A stretch of DNA of 64,000 bases from an uncultured Desulfobacter sp. (GCF_963665355.1 NZ_OY762229.1:310001-374000); one strand, 5' to 3'. Shown: positions 35,769 to 45,265, numbered from the stretch's first letter. The notes: a model not told the origin generated them from the letters alone. A program made the numbers and translations.

Positions 35769-38504
35769 ATGATCCATTCAAAAAAGCGTCCATTCGACAT
35801 GAGAAATTTATCGGTTATCTTTGTGTTAATCATTTCTCTTTTGCTGGTTTGCGGCTGCAATGGGGGGAGTGATGACGAAAATCCAACTACCGATGGTGAA
35901 AGCGCCACCTATAGAACAGTCAGCGGAACCATTACTTCAGCTGGGAACATGTTTGCAGACAGTGACGTCAATGATCCCAATGCAAATTACACCAGCAACG
36001 ACTCTTTTGACAGGGCCCAAACCATAAACATATCCGATGATAGGGCGACAGTCAGCGGCTTTGTGAATGTGAATTACTCCGGCCCCATGGGCGGCCGGTT
36101 CAGCATAACAGGGGATTATGAAGATTTTTACCAGGTTGTTTTAACTGAAGGAATGACCATCACCCTGTATATGGCTGAAAATCTCCGGACATCAGAGCTT
36201 GACCTTTATCTGTATGACAGCACCGAGACCCTGACAGGATCAGCCACGACGAACAGCAACGGAATTGCTTCCTTGACTGTGCCATCCAACGGCACCTATT
36301 ACATCCGTGTGGTGGCTGTGGAGTCCACCACACTTCGCACATCCACCATGTATGCCCTGATCCTGGGGCAAATAGATATCAATGGAACCGGCCAATTGCG
36401 CCTGACTGACGATTTTGTCAGCGGCGAGGTACTGGTTCAGTTTGAAGACAATTGTTCTGATGTTGTCTCTTTATCTGCCGCAGAATCAAAAGCCGTATCT
36501 GCGTTAGGGTTTACCACAAAAGCCGGGACAACCAGCCGGGACAAACTGCTCAAACCCGATGCATCAACAGACCGGGATACATTGTTTGACACCCTGGGAG
36601 TGAAAGACGCATTTACCCGAAGTATCGGACCTGGATACATGGATGGAACAAGCAAAGAAAAACTGGAAACCCTGTGGATGATCCGGGGTTTGAGAAATCA
36701 GTCCGGTATAAAGTATGCTGAGCCCAATTACATCAGAAAAGCATTTAACATCCCTGACGATACGTATTATTCACAAGGAAAGCAGTGGAATTTGCCCTTG
36801 ATCAATCTTGAGGATGCCTGGGATGTTTCCACGGGCAGCAGCAGTGTGATCGTGGCTGTGGTGGATACCGGAGTTCTCCTGGATCACCCGGATCTTAAAA
36901 ACCAGCTGGTGGACGGATATGATTTTATTTCCGACGACACGATTTCCGGAGATGATGAATCCGGCATCGACAGCAACCCGGACGATACCGGGGACCAGAG
37001 CAATTCCGACGGCACCAGTTCCTTTCACGGCACCCATGTGGCCGGCATTATTGCCGCCCAATCCAATAACACCCAGGGTGTGGCAGGGGTTGCCTGGAAT
37101 GTGAAAATCATGCCGGTGCGGGCCATGGGCATTGGTGGCGGGACCACCTATGATGTTATGCAGGCGGTCAAGTTCGCTGCCGGGCTTGACAATGATTCCG
37201 GCACGGTTCCCGTCGATCCGGCAGATATTATCAACTTAAGCCTTGGGGGAAGCGGCTCCACAACCTATGAACAGGAAATATTCGATGATGTCCGGGACGC
37301 GGGTGTAATTGTAATTGCCGCTGCCGGTAACGATGGAGAAAGTACAAAATCTTATCCGGCTGCCTATGACGGCGTGGTGTCCGTCAGCGCCGTTGACGAC
37401 AGTAAAAATTTTACATCCTATTCCAACTATGGCAGCTTCATTGACCTGTCGGCTCCCGGGGGGACTTCTGATCAGCAGATTTACAGCACCTGTGGATACG
37501 ATGACCGTTCCGGCACGGATGTTTCATATGCCTATACCTATGGGCAGATGTACGGAACCAGTATGGCCGTCCCCCATGTATCCGGTGTGGCCGCACTCAT
37601 GAAAAGTCTTTATCCCGGTCTGACCCCGAATGGATTTGACGGTCTTCTGGCCGGCGGATACCTGACCCAGGATTTAGGAGATTCAGGGTGGGATGAAAAA
37701 TTTGGCTATGGGATGATTGCTGCCAAAAAAGCCGTGGATATCGCCTACCAGAGTTCTGTAGACGACTCACTTCCGGCAATCCTTGCAGTCACACCATCAG
37801 GTCTCAGTTTTGGAACAGCATTGACATCCAGCGATGTGACGTTGTCCAATCAGGGCGGGGAAACATTGACCGTAAGCACTGCTGTCAGTGATGCGTCATG
37901 GCTGTCGGTCGCCGCCGCAGATGTCGACGACAGCAGTCTTGGCACCTATACGGTCACGGTTGACCGTTCCGGGCTTTCCGACGGATCTTATTCGGGAACC
38001 ATCACCTTCTCTGGTTCCAGCCGCAACGACGCTGTCGTTGACGTCGCCATGCGTGTGGGAACTTACGCAGAAACCACGGACGGCGGCTACCACTATGTGT
38101 TGCTCATCGACTCCCAGACTGACGAAATACTGGAACAATTCTCATCCGCAGGTGACAGCGGAGTATATCAATTCGATCTGACCCAGGCACTTGAAAATGA
38201 ATCCGTGCTGATCTATGCGGGTACAGATGCGGATAATGACGGATATATCTGTGGTGAGGCAGAAGCTTGCGGGGCCTATCCATCCCTGGATTCGCCGCAG
38301 GCAATAACCATTAAAGGCGATATGAATGGAATTGATTTTGCCACGGACATCAATATCAATTTCCCCGGCGTATCGGTCCCCTCAAACAGAACAACAAGCC
38401 GGTCTACCCCGGCAGGATTTCCCCTGAAGCTTAAAGACACAGCGGAGTCTGAGGAAAAAAACAGCGCATCAACAAACCGCGGTATTCGGCTGAGAACGCC
38501 TTAG
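35769..38504 (+). CDS. Subtilisin-like (S8) serine peptidase, predicted lipoprotein
   Basis: A 911-residue exported protease. A signal with lipobox-like LLLVCGC is at about residues 18-32. Residues about 85-200 resemble a bacterial pre-peptidase beta domain (YEDFYQVVLTEGMTITLYMA). The S8 catalytic domain has Asp366 (VVDTGV), His420 (HGTHVAGI) and Ser598 (GTSMAVPHVSG). After it comes an immunoglobulin-like segment (VTPSGLSFGTALTSSDVTLS) and a C-terminal beta domain. It is probably attached to the outer membrane or cell surface. ATG 35769 precedes the charged start of the signal peptide; the longer open frame upstream overlaps efpL. Confidence 0.9.
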   Translation: MIHSKKRPFDMRNLSVIFVLIISLLLVCGCNGGSDDENPTTDGESATYRTVSGTITSAGNMFADSDVNDPNANYTSNDSFDRAQTINISDDRATVSGFVNVNYSGPMGGRFSITGDYEDFYQVVLTEGMTITLYMAENLRTSELDLYLYDSTETLTGSATTNSNGIASLTVPSNGTYYIRVVAVESTTLRTSTMYALILGQIDINGTGQLRLTDDFVSGEVLVQFEDNCSDVVSLSAAESKAVSALGFTTKAGTTSRDKLLKPDASTDRDTLFDTLGVKDAFTRSIGPGYMDGTSKEKLETLWMIRGLRNQSGIKYAEPNYIRKAFNIPDDTYYSQGKQWNLPLINLEDAWDVSTGSSSVIVAVVDTGVLLDHPDLKNQLVDGYDFISDDTISGDDESGIDSNPDDTGDQSNSDGTSSFHGTHVAGIIAAQSNNTQGVAGVAWNVKIMPVRAMGIGGGTTYDVMQAVKFAAGLDNDSGTVPVDPADIINLSLGGSGSTTYEQEIFDDVRDAGVIVIAAAGNDGESTKSYPAAYDGVVSVSAVDDSKNFTSYSNYGSFIDLSAPGGTSDQQIYSTCGYDDRSGTDVSYAYTYGQMYGTSMAVPHVSGVAALMKSLYPGLTPNGFDGLLAGGYLTQDLGDSGWDEKFGYGMIAAKKAVDIAYQSSVDDSLPAILAVTPSGLSFGTALTSSDVTLSNQGGETLTVSTAVSDASWLSVAAADVDDSSLGTYTVTVDRSGLSDGSYSGTITFSGSSRNDAVVDVAMRVGTYAETTDGGYHYVLLIDSQTDEILEQFSSAGDSGVYQFDLTQALENESVLIYAGTDADNDGYICGEAEACGAYPSLDSPQAITIKGDMNGIDFATDININFPGVSVPSNRTTSRSTPAGFPLKLKDTAESEEKNSASTNRGIRLRTP

Positions 38505-38517
38505 GTGGAAATTTTTA

Positions 38518-39630
38518 TTACACCTGTTTAAAGTTTGAAAAATACCGGTCCAGCACTGGTTCAAGCTTTTTTCTGGACAGACTCAAATTACCCTGGCGGA
38601 AGAAATGAACTTTGCCGCAGTCAAAACCCGGCGGCCCAGGTATGACTTCAAGGTCAAGGTTAGATGCCAGCATGGCGGAAATGGTTGTGAACAGATCGGG
38701 GGATTTGCAGAACACTGCAATTCCCCTTGAAAATCTGGGGGTGCGCTGGGTGTTCATGGTCATAAGGATATCGGCCTTCATTTCCCTTGCATAGGCCTCA
38801 ATGCCCCGGGCAAGATTCATGTCCCTGGCCATCCACTTTTTAAGGGACAAAGGCACGGATGAAACCGTACAGCACACCGTGTTGAACTGAAATGTCTTAC
38901 AGTCCCGTCTGAGCAGATCCCTTGTGTTCATTTCACTGATATCTGATTTAGCGGCACGGATACCCTGGTAAAACATGTCTGTGTCCAGGTCAGCAACAGC
39001 CTTCAGATGATCCGCCACGGCATGATCCCTGGGAGTTGCCCGCCCGGCGCCGGGATCAAGATTTACCGTGTCAATGAGAATGGCCCCCAGCAAAAGAACG
39101 GCCAGGCTTTGGGGGATTTCACAGGCAGCCTCCCCTCCGCACCCATGGATCAGGTCTTCGGCCACCAGGGTGGCACAGGACCCAACAGGCTCAATGCGCC
39201 GCAGGGCATCGGGGTACAGCTTTAAATCTTCATGGTGATCCACAATAAGCCGGACTTTTTCCCCGTATTCTGAAAAAGCGTTTGCCAGCCGGTTATGGTC
39301 CACCAGGGCCAGCCCTTTGAACCTGGAAAAAAGGACATCCAATGACGGTACATCGTCCAGAAAAAAAAGCATTTCAGCATCAATGCCGGTCTGGGAGAGC
39401 ACCCACCGGCTCTCTGTTTTCAGCCGGAAATCGTCTCGTTTAACGGGAATCAGGGGCAGTGCCGAACAGGGTTTTTCACCCTTTCCCAGAACCCAGGCAA
39501 GCCCAATGGCCGCCACCACGGAATCCAGATCTGCCGCCTCGTTGCCGAAAACCAGCATGTCGGCATCGTGGTGCCGGGCCCGGGCATCAGACAGAAATCG
39601 GATAACCGGGTCTGCCCTTTTATCTTCCAT
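38518..39630 (-). CDS. DHH-family phosphoesterase, PRUNE/exopolyphosphatase-like
   Basis: A 370-residue protein. The N-terminal DHH domain shows GNEAADLDSVVAAIGLAW (metal-binding DxD), LVDHNRLA and the DHH signature VDHHEDL. Then comes RRIEPVGSCATLVAEDLI and ILIDTVNLDPGAGRATPRD, which closely follow eukaryotic PRUNE and yeast PPX1. A C-terminal DHHA2-like domain covers about residues 230-365. Likely activity is hydrolysis of short polyphosphate or nucleotides with Mn/Mg. AAAGGAGG precedes the ATG. Its start overlaps the end of the oxidoreductase gene by 11 bp, so they are co-expressed. Confidence 0.85.
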   Translation of the reverse strand: MEDKRADPVIRFLSDARARHHDADMLVFGNEAADLDSVVAAIGLAWVLGKGEKPCSALPLIPVKRDDFRLKTESRWVLSQTGIDAEMLFFLDDVPSLDVLFSRFKGLALVDHNRLANAFSEYGEKVRLIVDHHEDLKLYPDALRRIEPVGSCATLVAEDLIHGCGGEAACEIPQSLAVLLLGAILIDTVNLDPGAGRATPRDHAVADHLKAVADLDTDMFYQGIRAAKSDISEMNTRDLLRRDCKTFQFNTVCCTVSSVPLSLKKWMARDMNLARGIEAYAREMKADILMTMNTQRTPRFSRGIAVFCKSPDLFTTISAMLASNLDLEVIPGPPGFDCGKVHFFRQGNLSLSRKKLEPVLDRYFSNFKQV

Positions 39631-41041
39631 GGGATCCTCCTTTTATTTTTTCCAGTATCGGCATGGGCACAGGCTCACTGATCTGTGCGGCAATCTGTAG
39701 AAAAGCATCCAGAAGCGCCTCCTCAGGCACGGGATGGTAAAAGGGCATACCCAGGATCTCTTTTATTGTCAGGTTGGCCCCCATGGTCCAGGCCAGAAGA
39801 TGGGCCATGTGTTCCCCGGCCGGTGCCATAATCTCAGCGCCCAGCAGCCGCCCCTTGTGGGGTTCGGCATAAATTCTTGCTCGCCCGGCCGCTTTGCCGA
39901 GAATCATCCTGGCCCGTCCAAGCTCCTCCCAGGACGCTTCCCCCACCACAAAATCAATGCCTTTTCCAGTCAGAGCTTTGTAAGACAGACCGGCGATGGC
40001 GATATCCGGCGACGAGAAGGTAATATGCAGAGGCGTTCGTTTTTTAAATCGGGTCATGGTACCGGCACAGGCGTTGTACCCGGCTATGGTACCGTCATCG
40101 GCAGCTTCATGGAGAATGGGTTTAAGCCCGTTGGCATCCCCGGCCAGAAACACGGGCAGGTTCCCCACCTGCAGGGTCTGGGGGGCGAAAACCGGCATTC
40201 CTCTATCATCCAGGTCAACCTTTAAGTTTTCAAGGCCTAACCCTTGAAGCATGGGGCGTCTGCCCGTTGCAATGAGCACCCGGTCCACGTTCCAGCGCTT
40301 GCTGCCGCTTCCCACTGTAAGACCTGTTTCGGTTTTGCCGACAATTTCAGCGGTACCCAGTTCAAGGTGCATCTCCCGGGAAAAATGGTCAAAGGCATAT
40401 TCGGCAAGTTTGGGGTCTGTCAGCCCCCCTGCGGTTTTACGGCGGCTGACGGCTGTCACCTGGACCCCTATCCGGTGCAGGGCCTGGCCCAGCTCAATAC
40501 CGATAACCCCCAGGCCGAACACGGCCATGGTCCGGGGAAGGGTTTCAAGTTCAAAAAACTGATCCGTGTCGATTATGAACTCTTTGAACGGCAGCCAGGC
40601 ATCAGGGATAAAGGGCTTTGATCCGGTGGCGATGATGATGCTTTTGGCCCGGATGGTTTCGTCCCCTAAATCCAGGGTATTGGCATCCAGAAACCTGGCC
40701 CGTTTCCGGATAACCTTGTCCATGAATCCGGACATATCCTGGATCACGCCGCCTGAAAACTCATCCCGCATGGACCGGACCCGCGCCATGATCCGTTTAT
40801 GATCCGGGATCAGCCCCCGGGAGCCGTCAATGCCGTATTCATCAAAAAAACTGCACTTGTGAAAATCATCGGCCACGGCAATCAACGCCTTGGAGGGCAT
40901 ACAGCCCACCCTTGCACAGGTGGTGCCCAGGGGACCGTCATCAATGAGAACATAGTTGTCCGTGTGCTTTACCACCTCTTCCTGGGCCGTCAGGCCGGCC
41001 GTGCCGGCACCGATGATCGCCACATCATATTCTTTTGACAT
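39620..41041 (-). CDS. Dihydrolipoyl dehydrogenase-type pyridine nucleotide-disulfide oxidoreductase
   Basis: A 473-residue flavoprotein. The FAD-binding loop is IIGAGTAGLTAQEE (residues 10-23), the redox-active disulfide is TTCARVGCMPSKAL (Cys42/Cys47 region), and the NAD-binding loop is AVFGLGVIGIELGQ near residue 175. The C-terminal catalytic His region reads YHPVPEEALLDA instead of the usual HAHPTLSE, so the His-Glu pair is shifted or altered. This marks it as a divergent member, perhaps not acting on lipoamide. It is co-transcribed with the downstream PRUNE-like gene. Confidence 0.85.
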   Translation of the reverse strand: MSKEYDVAIIGAGTAGLTAQEEVVKHTDNYVLIDDGPLGTTCARVGCMPSKALIAVADDFHKCSFFDEYGIDGSRGLIPDHKRIMARVRSMRDEFSGGVIQDMSGFMDKVIRKRARFLDANTLDLGDETIRAKSIIIATGSKPFIPDAWLPFKEFIIDTDQFFELETLPRTMAVFGLGVIGIELGQALHRIGVQVTAVSRRKTAGGLTDPKLAEYAFDHFSREMHLELGTAEIVGKTETGLTVGSGSKRWNVDRVLIATGRRPMLQGLGLENLKVDLDDRGMPVFAPQTLQVGNLPVFLAGDANGLKPILHEAADDGTIAGYNACAGTMTRFKKRTPLHITFSSPDIAIAGLSYKALTGKGIDFVVGEASWEELGRARMILGKAAGRARIYAEPHKGRLLGAEIMAPAGEHMAHLLAWTMGANLTIKEILGMPFYHPVPEEALLDAFLQIAAQISEPVPMPILEKIKGGSHGR

Positions 41042-41150
41042 AATTTTTCCTTATTGGGTTGTACTTTGGGAACGGGAGGTACTATCCTAAATACAGTAAA
41101 AATATAAGCCCTGAACAAAAAATTCAATAGAATGATGACAAGGAGAGAGA

Positions 41151-41690
41151 ATGACTTTATACGCATACCAGAATATCCGGCCCCAAATTCATGAATCCGT
41201 ATTCATTGCACCAACCGCCCAGGTCATTGGAAATGTGAATATCGGCAGGGACTCCTCGGTCTGGTTTCAAACGGTTATCCGGGGAGATACGGCCGCAATC
41301 ACCATTGGTGAAAGGACAAATATCCAGGACTTAAGCATGTGCCATGTTGATGCCGGGGTTCCTTTAACGGTGGGAAACGGCGTCACCGTGGGCCATCAGT
41401 GCTGCCTTCACGGCTGTACCATTGAGGATGGCTGCCTGATCGGCATGGGCGCCACCGTGATGAATCATGCGGTTATCGGGACCGGATCAGTTGTTGGCGC
41501 GGGTGCGGTGGTGCTGGAAAACACCATTATCCCGCCCTACTCCCTTGTCACCGGGTCTCCGGGAAAGGTGAAAAAGACCTATGAAAACAAGGGTCAGATT
41601 GAAGAGATGATAAAAAATTCCTCCGACGGCTATGCGGAGAAAGGCCGCATCTTTGGCTCCAACGACTTGTTTCATGAAATCGAAAGGTGA
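41151..41690 (+). CDS. Gamma-class carbonic anhydrase family protein
   Basis: A 179-residue left-handed beta-helix protein. The hexapeptide repeats run from VIGNVNIGRDSSVWFQTVIRG to the end. The three metal-ligand His are visible in MCHVDAG and VGHQCCLHGC. Members hydrate CO2 or act as chaperone-like acyl-carrier-type proteins; catalytic residues look conserved, so carbonic anhydrase activity is possible. AGGAGAGAG precedes the ATG. It ends at a bidirectional terminator shared with the PaaI gene. Confidence 0.9.
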   Translation: MTLYAYQNIRPQIHESVFIAPTAQVIGNVNIGRDSSVWFQTVIRGDTAAITIGERTNIQDLSMCHVDAGVPLTVGNGVTVGHQCCLHGCTIEDGCLIGMGATVMNHAVIGTGSVVGAGAVVLENTIIPPYSLVTGSPGKVKKTYENKGQIEEMIKNSSDGYAEKGRIFGSNDLFHEIER

Positions 41691-41700
41691 TTTAAAACCG

Positions 41701-41731
41701 GGCCGTACCTGATAAATCACCAGGTACGGCC
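41701..41731. terminator. Bidirectional terminator between convergent genes
   Basis: GGCCGTACCTG (41701-41711) and CAGGTACGGCC (41721-41731) form a perfect 11-bp stem around a 9-base loop, with A-rich sequence on the left and TTGT on the right. It lies between the gamma carbonic anhydrase and PaaI stop codons. Confidence 0.85.
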
Positions 41732-41736
41732 TTGTA

Positions 41737-42168
41737 TCATTCATCTGATTTCGGCGGTATGACCATTAAGGTGGCACTGCTTTTCGAAATATTTTTTCCT
41801 GTGTCATCTCTGACTATGCAGTCAACAAAAACAAGGGTCCGTCCCCTTTTAAACACCATGGCTTCGGCTGTCAGGCGACCCTTGGACGCCATGGAAAGAA
41901 AATTATTTTTCAGTTCAATGGTTGTCAGGTTTTCACCCGGCGCCAGGGTGCTCATCACGGCATGGGCTGCGGCTTCACTGGACAGGGCAATGCCTAAACC
42001 GCCCTGCATGATTCCGGCGCCCTGGAGAAATTCGGGCCGGATCTCCATGCTGAACCGGGCATATCCTTCTTCAATCACTTCAGGCTTTATCTGTAAAAAA
42101 TCCAGGAAAGGGTTGTTAACCGGTTCTCCGGCTGTCAGCTGCTTCAGGTACGAGGGGTAGTCAAACAC
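41737..42168 (-). CDS. PaaI-family acyl-CoA thioesterase
   Basis: A 143-residue hot-dog-fold protein. The family signature is EFLQGAGIMQGGLGIALSSEAAAHAV near residue 50, followed by TTIELKNNFL and a closing KSSATLMVI. PaaI thioesterases hydrolyse aromatic or short acyl-CoA thioesters to release CoA. AAAGGAGAC precedes the ATG. No phenylacetate pathway gene is nearby, so the substrate is unknown. Confidence 0.85.
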   Translation of the reverse strand: MFDYPSYLKQLTAGEPVNNPFLDFLQIKPEVIEEGYARFSMEIRPEFLQGAGIMQGGLGIALSSEAAAHAVMSTLAPGENLTTIELKNNFLSMASKGRLTAEAMVFKRGRTLVFVDCIVRDDTGKNISKSSATLMVIPPKSDE

Positions 42169-42617
42169 TTAGAGTCTCCTTTAATTCTTCTTATCATAAT
42201 TTTTCTTACATTAAGTCTTTTTGTTAAATGGTGGGCAATTGTAGAGAAAAAAGTCCATTTTTTAAACAGATTTATTGACCCGGGAACAAGACCCGGGTAG
42301 GGTTTCCTGTCCGGTTTTAATGGCCCTGCAAAAACAGTGAAGACTGATGACCCTTCCCCATGTATTCTGCGGCAGCGGCAGAAATACCGTGACCATTGAG
42401 ATTTCCCCCGGGGATCTGGCAAAGGCCGGCCATGCCAGGGTGGCTGCCATCAGCAGGCTTTAGGGGGACACCCAAACGCAATCACCCTATTTCACCAATC
42501 TTTCCAAACACATAACCATTACAGCCCCCTGCGCGCAACCAATATTTCACGCATCTATTGTAATAAAAAATTTTAGTACTATAATTGCTGTTCGTATTTT
42601 AAGCTTGAGGAGGCTGT
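42169..42617. other. 449-bp stretch without an intact gene
   Basis: There is a hairpin ACCCGGG/CCCGGGT near 42278-42298 and a plus-strand open tail at about 42345-42462 (VTIEISPGDLAKAGHARVAA) that lacks a convincing start. It may be the end of a lost gene. The right end is the nhaD leader with GAGGAGG. Confidence 0.5.
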
Positions 42618-43898
42618 ATGCATACACTGTTAGTAGTAGTTTTCGTTCTGGCCTATTCGGCCATTGCCTTTGAGCATCCGCTCAGGGTCAATAAATCTGC
42701 TTCCGCCCTGCTGGGCGCCGGCATTATGTGGACCATTTACGCCGTTGCCACGGGCAATCATCACCTGGTGACGGAACAGCTCAATGAGAACCTTGCGGCC
42801 ACTGCCCAGATTATCTTCTTTCTGCTGGGGGCCATGACCATTGTTGAACTGGTGGACGCCCATGACGGATTTGAGGTGATCACCTCCCGGATCACCACCA
42901 CCAGCCAGAGTGTTCTGATTGTGCTCATCGGAATTGTCACCTTTTTCCTTTCCGCCATGCTGGACAACCTGACCACCACCATTGTCATGGTGTCATTGAC
43001 CAAAAAACTATTGGACAATCACGATGACCGGCTGATTTTTGCAGGGATCATTGTTATTGCCGCCAACGCCGGCGGAGCCTGGTCCCCCATTGGTGATGTC
43101 ACCACAACCATGCTGTGGATCGGAGGTCAGATCTCTTCGTTCGGGGTCGTTAAATCGGTTTTCCTGGCCTCTGTGGCAGATCTTGTTATTCCCCTGATTG
43201 TCGTCAGCTTTATGCTGAAAGGCAAATCTGTGGGAGCAAAAACGGAACAGGCCGGATCCGGGACAAGCACAAAGTTCGAACGAAACCTGATGTTCACTGT
43301 GGGCTTGGGATCACTGGTCATGGTGCCGGTGTTCAAGGAGATAACCCATTTGCCGCCTTTTATGGGCATTCTGTGCGGCCTTGGCGTTCTCTGGCTGGTG
43401 GGAGAGCTTGTACACAGGCAAAAATCCGACGAAGAGAAACAACCTCTGACCATCGTACATGCCCTGACCCGAATCGATATGGCATCCATTCTCTTTTTCG
43501 TCGGTATTCTGCTGGCTGTATCAACCCTGGAAGATACCCATATTCTGGCTACACTGGCGACCTGGCTCAACCAGACCATTGGTCAGCAAAGCATTATCGT
43601 TTCGGTGATCGGTGTCATCAGTGCAATCATTGACAATGTGCCCCTGGTGGCCGCATCCATGGGTATGTATGATGTGCATCAGTTTGCCACAGACAATTTT
43701 CTTTGGACCTTTCTGGCCTTCTGTGCAGGAACCGGTGGCTCTCTGCTGATCATTGGTTCGGCGGCAGGCGTTGCTGCCATGGGCCTGGAGAAAATTAATT
43801 TTTTCTGGTACGTGAAAAAAATCAGTGGACTGGCAATTCTTGGCTATATTGCAGGTATCCTGGTTTTTCTGGCCCAGGTTAAACTGCTCCACGGCTGA
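42618..43898 (+). CDS. nhaD: NhaD-type Na+/H+ antiporter
   Basis: A 426-residue integral membrane protein with about 11-12 hydrophobic helices. Family landmarks are IIFFLLGAMTIVELVDAHDG near residue 65, FFLSAMLDNLTTTIVMVSL near residue 115 and GGAWSPIGDVTTTMLWI near residue 155. NhaD exchanges Na+ for H+ across the inner membrane, which suits a marine or brackish habitat. GAGGAGGCTGT precedes the ATG. It is followed by a long hairpin and then an insertion sequence. Confidence 0.92.
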   Translation: MHTLLVVVFVLAYSAIAFEHPLRVNKSASALLGAGIMWTIYAVATGNHHLVTEQLNENLAATAQIIFFLLGAMTIVELVDAHDGFEVITSRITTTSQSVLIVLIGIVTFFLSAMLDNLTTTIVMVSLTKKLLDNHDDRLIFAGIIVIAANAGGAWSPIGDVTTTMLWIGGQISSFGVVKSVFLASVADLVIPLIVVSFMLKGKSVGAKTEQAGSGTSTKFERNLMFTVGLGSLVMVPVFKEITHLPPFMGILCGLGVLWLVGELVHRQKSDEEKQPLTIVHALTRIDMASILFFVGILLAVSTLEDTHILATLATWLNQTIGQQSIIVSVIGVISAIIDNVPLVAASMGMYDVHQFATDNFLWTFLAFCAGTGGSLLIIGSAAGVAAMGLEKINFFWYVKKISGLAILGYIAGILVFLAQVKLLHG

Positions 43899-43920
43899 TT
43901 ATTTGCCCAGGATACAAGGC

Positions 43921-43978
43921 GCAAGAAAATGTGCAACCGGAGCATACTCAAGTATGTGAGGATTGCGCATTTTCTTGC
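43921..43978. repeat. Long imperfect inverted repeat after nhaD
   Basis: GCAAGAAAATGTGCAAC (43921-43937) pairs with GATTGCGCATTTTCTTGC (43961-43978) with one mismatch and one bulge. The loop contains a second stem CATACT/AGTATG. It could be extruded as a cruciform or act as a terminator, though no T-run follows. It lies 51 bp before the insertion sequence. Confidence 0.65.
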
Positions 43979-44028
43979 AATGTCGCAGACGGGTGACTTT
44001 GTGGGTATACGCCCCTCTTCGAGCCGTT

Positions 44029-45171
44029 GGCACTGGACTCCAACTATTCCAAGATGTATTTTTAGTCTTGAGCCCTCAACATTATGGAACCCTATGCGGC
44101 TCTTTGCATTGTGAGGATGCTCTCAAGGCTCAAGGCCTCCGACATGATTCCCAAAGCAACTGCCGGCACCTTGCCGGTAGTCCAATGAGGTCGAACATAA
44201 TTGTGTATGATTTGATGAACATTCAGGGTTCGTTGTAAGCCATGCTCTGTTTTAGCGTATGTGTTTGTTTTTCTTCTTAAAGTACTGTTTCTTCGCCTCG
44301 TTGCAGCACTCTGAGCCTCAAGATGGTTGGCGTGGATTTCAGTTATAGCCAAACTTTGATCAGTGTCCGGGTGTTCCCGTTGAGTTACTTGGTATTTTGG
44401 ACGTTTGCGGCCTTTCTTTCGTTTTTGATCACCCTTGTTTTTCACACGCACTTTGACGCCTTTGGGCAGCGTTTTGGGGGGACGCCCAGCTCTTTCTGTT
44501 TTCAAAACCTCCGAACATAAATCAAACAGCATGTTGCCATACCGTCTTTCTCCATCCGAGAGAAAAGTCAGGTCTTTGGTATGATGAACATATTTGCATA
44601 CAGTTTTCATAACCGACTTGAATAATGCGGCATTTTTCTTACCACATCGTTGGTCTACAATGAACCGGCTGGCTGGCTCCATGATGACTGCAGTCCACCC
44701 TTTGGAGTCCGAAGGATCGGTACGCTTTCCCACCACGGTGTATATCTCATCCCCTTCAAATGTGAGGGAGACAAATTCATGACAAAAGGAATAGAACATC
44801 AGCGTTGCTTTCTGGTCTCCAAACAGTTGCTCCCAGCGGGCAATGGTAGCTTTATTCGATCCTAGTATCCGACCGGTTGCCCGAAGGCCAGGGCCCTCAC
44901 TGCGAATCCGCAGTGCAGATGCAACCTTGCTGATTGGTGTCTTCAAATTTTCCATGGCTGTATTGCTGGTTTCAGCAAATAACCGATTACAGGCTTCACA
45001 TCGAATCAGATGTCGAGAACCATTATGTACCGTATTGTAAATCCTAAAAGGAGTTGTGTCGGATGATCTGCAGCTTGGGCATCTGGGAGCGTTTTGAGGT
45101 TTCATGGTAACTATAAAACACAAAACCAGTGTTTTGAAAAGAGGAGGCTTGAATTGTTCGAGCCCAGTGCC
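44029..45171 (-). mobile_element. IS1-like insertion sequence
   Basis: Terminal inverted repeats are visible: GGCACTGGACTCCAACTATTC at 44029-44049 and its inverse (read GGCACTGGGCTCGAACAATTC) at 45151-45171, 18 of 21 matching. They enclose one transposase gene on the minus strand. Length about 1.14 kb. I see no target-site duplication in the flanking 9 bases (CGAGCCGTT against TCCCCCCGA). Confidence 0.75.
44092..45105 (-). CDS. IS1-like transposase
   Basis: A 337-residue protein. It opens with a zinc-finger-like CPSCRSSDTT...CEAC pair, followed by a helix-turn-helix region (ATGRILGSNKATIARWEQLF). The rest fits a DDE catalytic domain: FEGDEIYTVVGKR, IMEPASRFIVDQRCG, and a closing HNYVRPHWTTGKVPAVALGI that resembles the end of IS1-type transposases. 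ATG 45105 is chosen because the zinc finger begins there; an upstream in-frame start would lie outside the element. The frame is intact, so the element may still be mobile. Confidence 0.8.
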   Translation of the reverse strand: MKPQNAPRCPSCRSSDTTPFRIYNTVHNGSRHLIRCEACNRLFAETSNTAMENLKTPISKVASALRIRSEGPGLRATGRILGSNKATIARWEQLFGDQKATLMFYSFCHEFVSLTFEGDEIYTVVGKRTDPSDSKGWTAVIMEPASRFIVDQRCGKKNAALFKSVMKTVCKYVHHTKDLTFLSDGERRYGNMLFDLCSEVLKTERAGRPPKTLPKGVKVRVKNKGDQKRKKGRKRPKYQVTQREHPDTDQSLAITEIHANHLEAQSAATRRRNSTLRRKTNTYAKTEHGLQRTLNVHQIIHNYVRPHWTTGKVPAVALGIMSEALSLESILTMQRAA

Positions 45172-45265
45172 TCCCCCCGAAAAAAGGTTGAAACCAAACC
45201 GCCAATTTCGTATAGCCCACATAGATAAACTAAAAGCAGAAGACCAAAAGGGAGATAAGCTTAAC

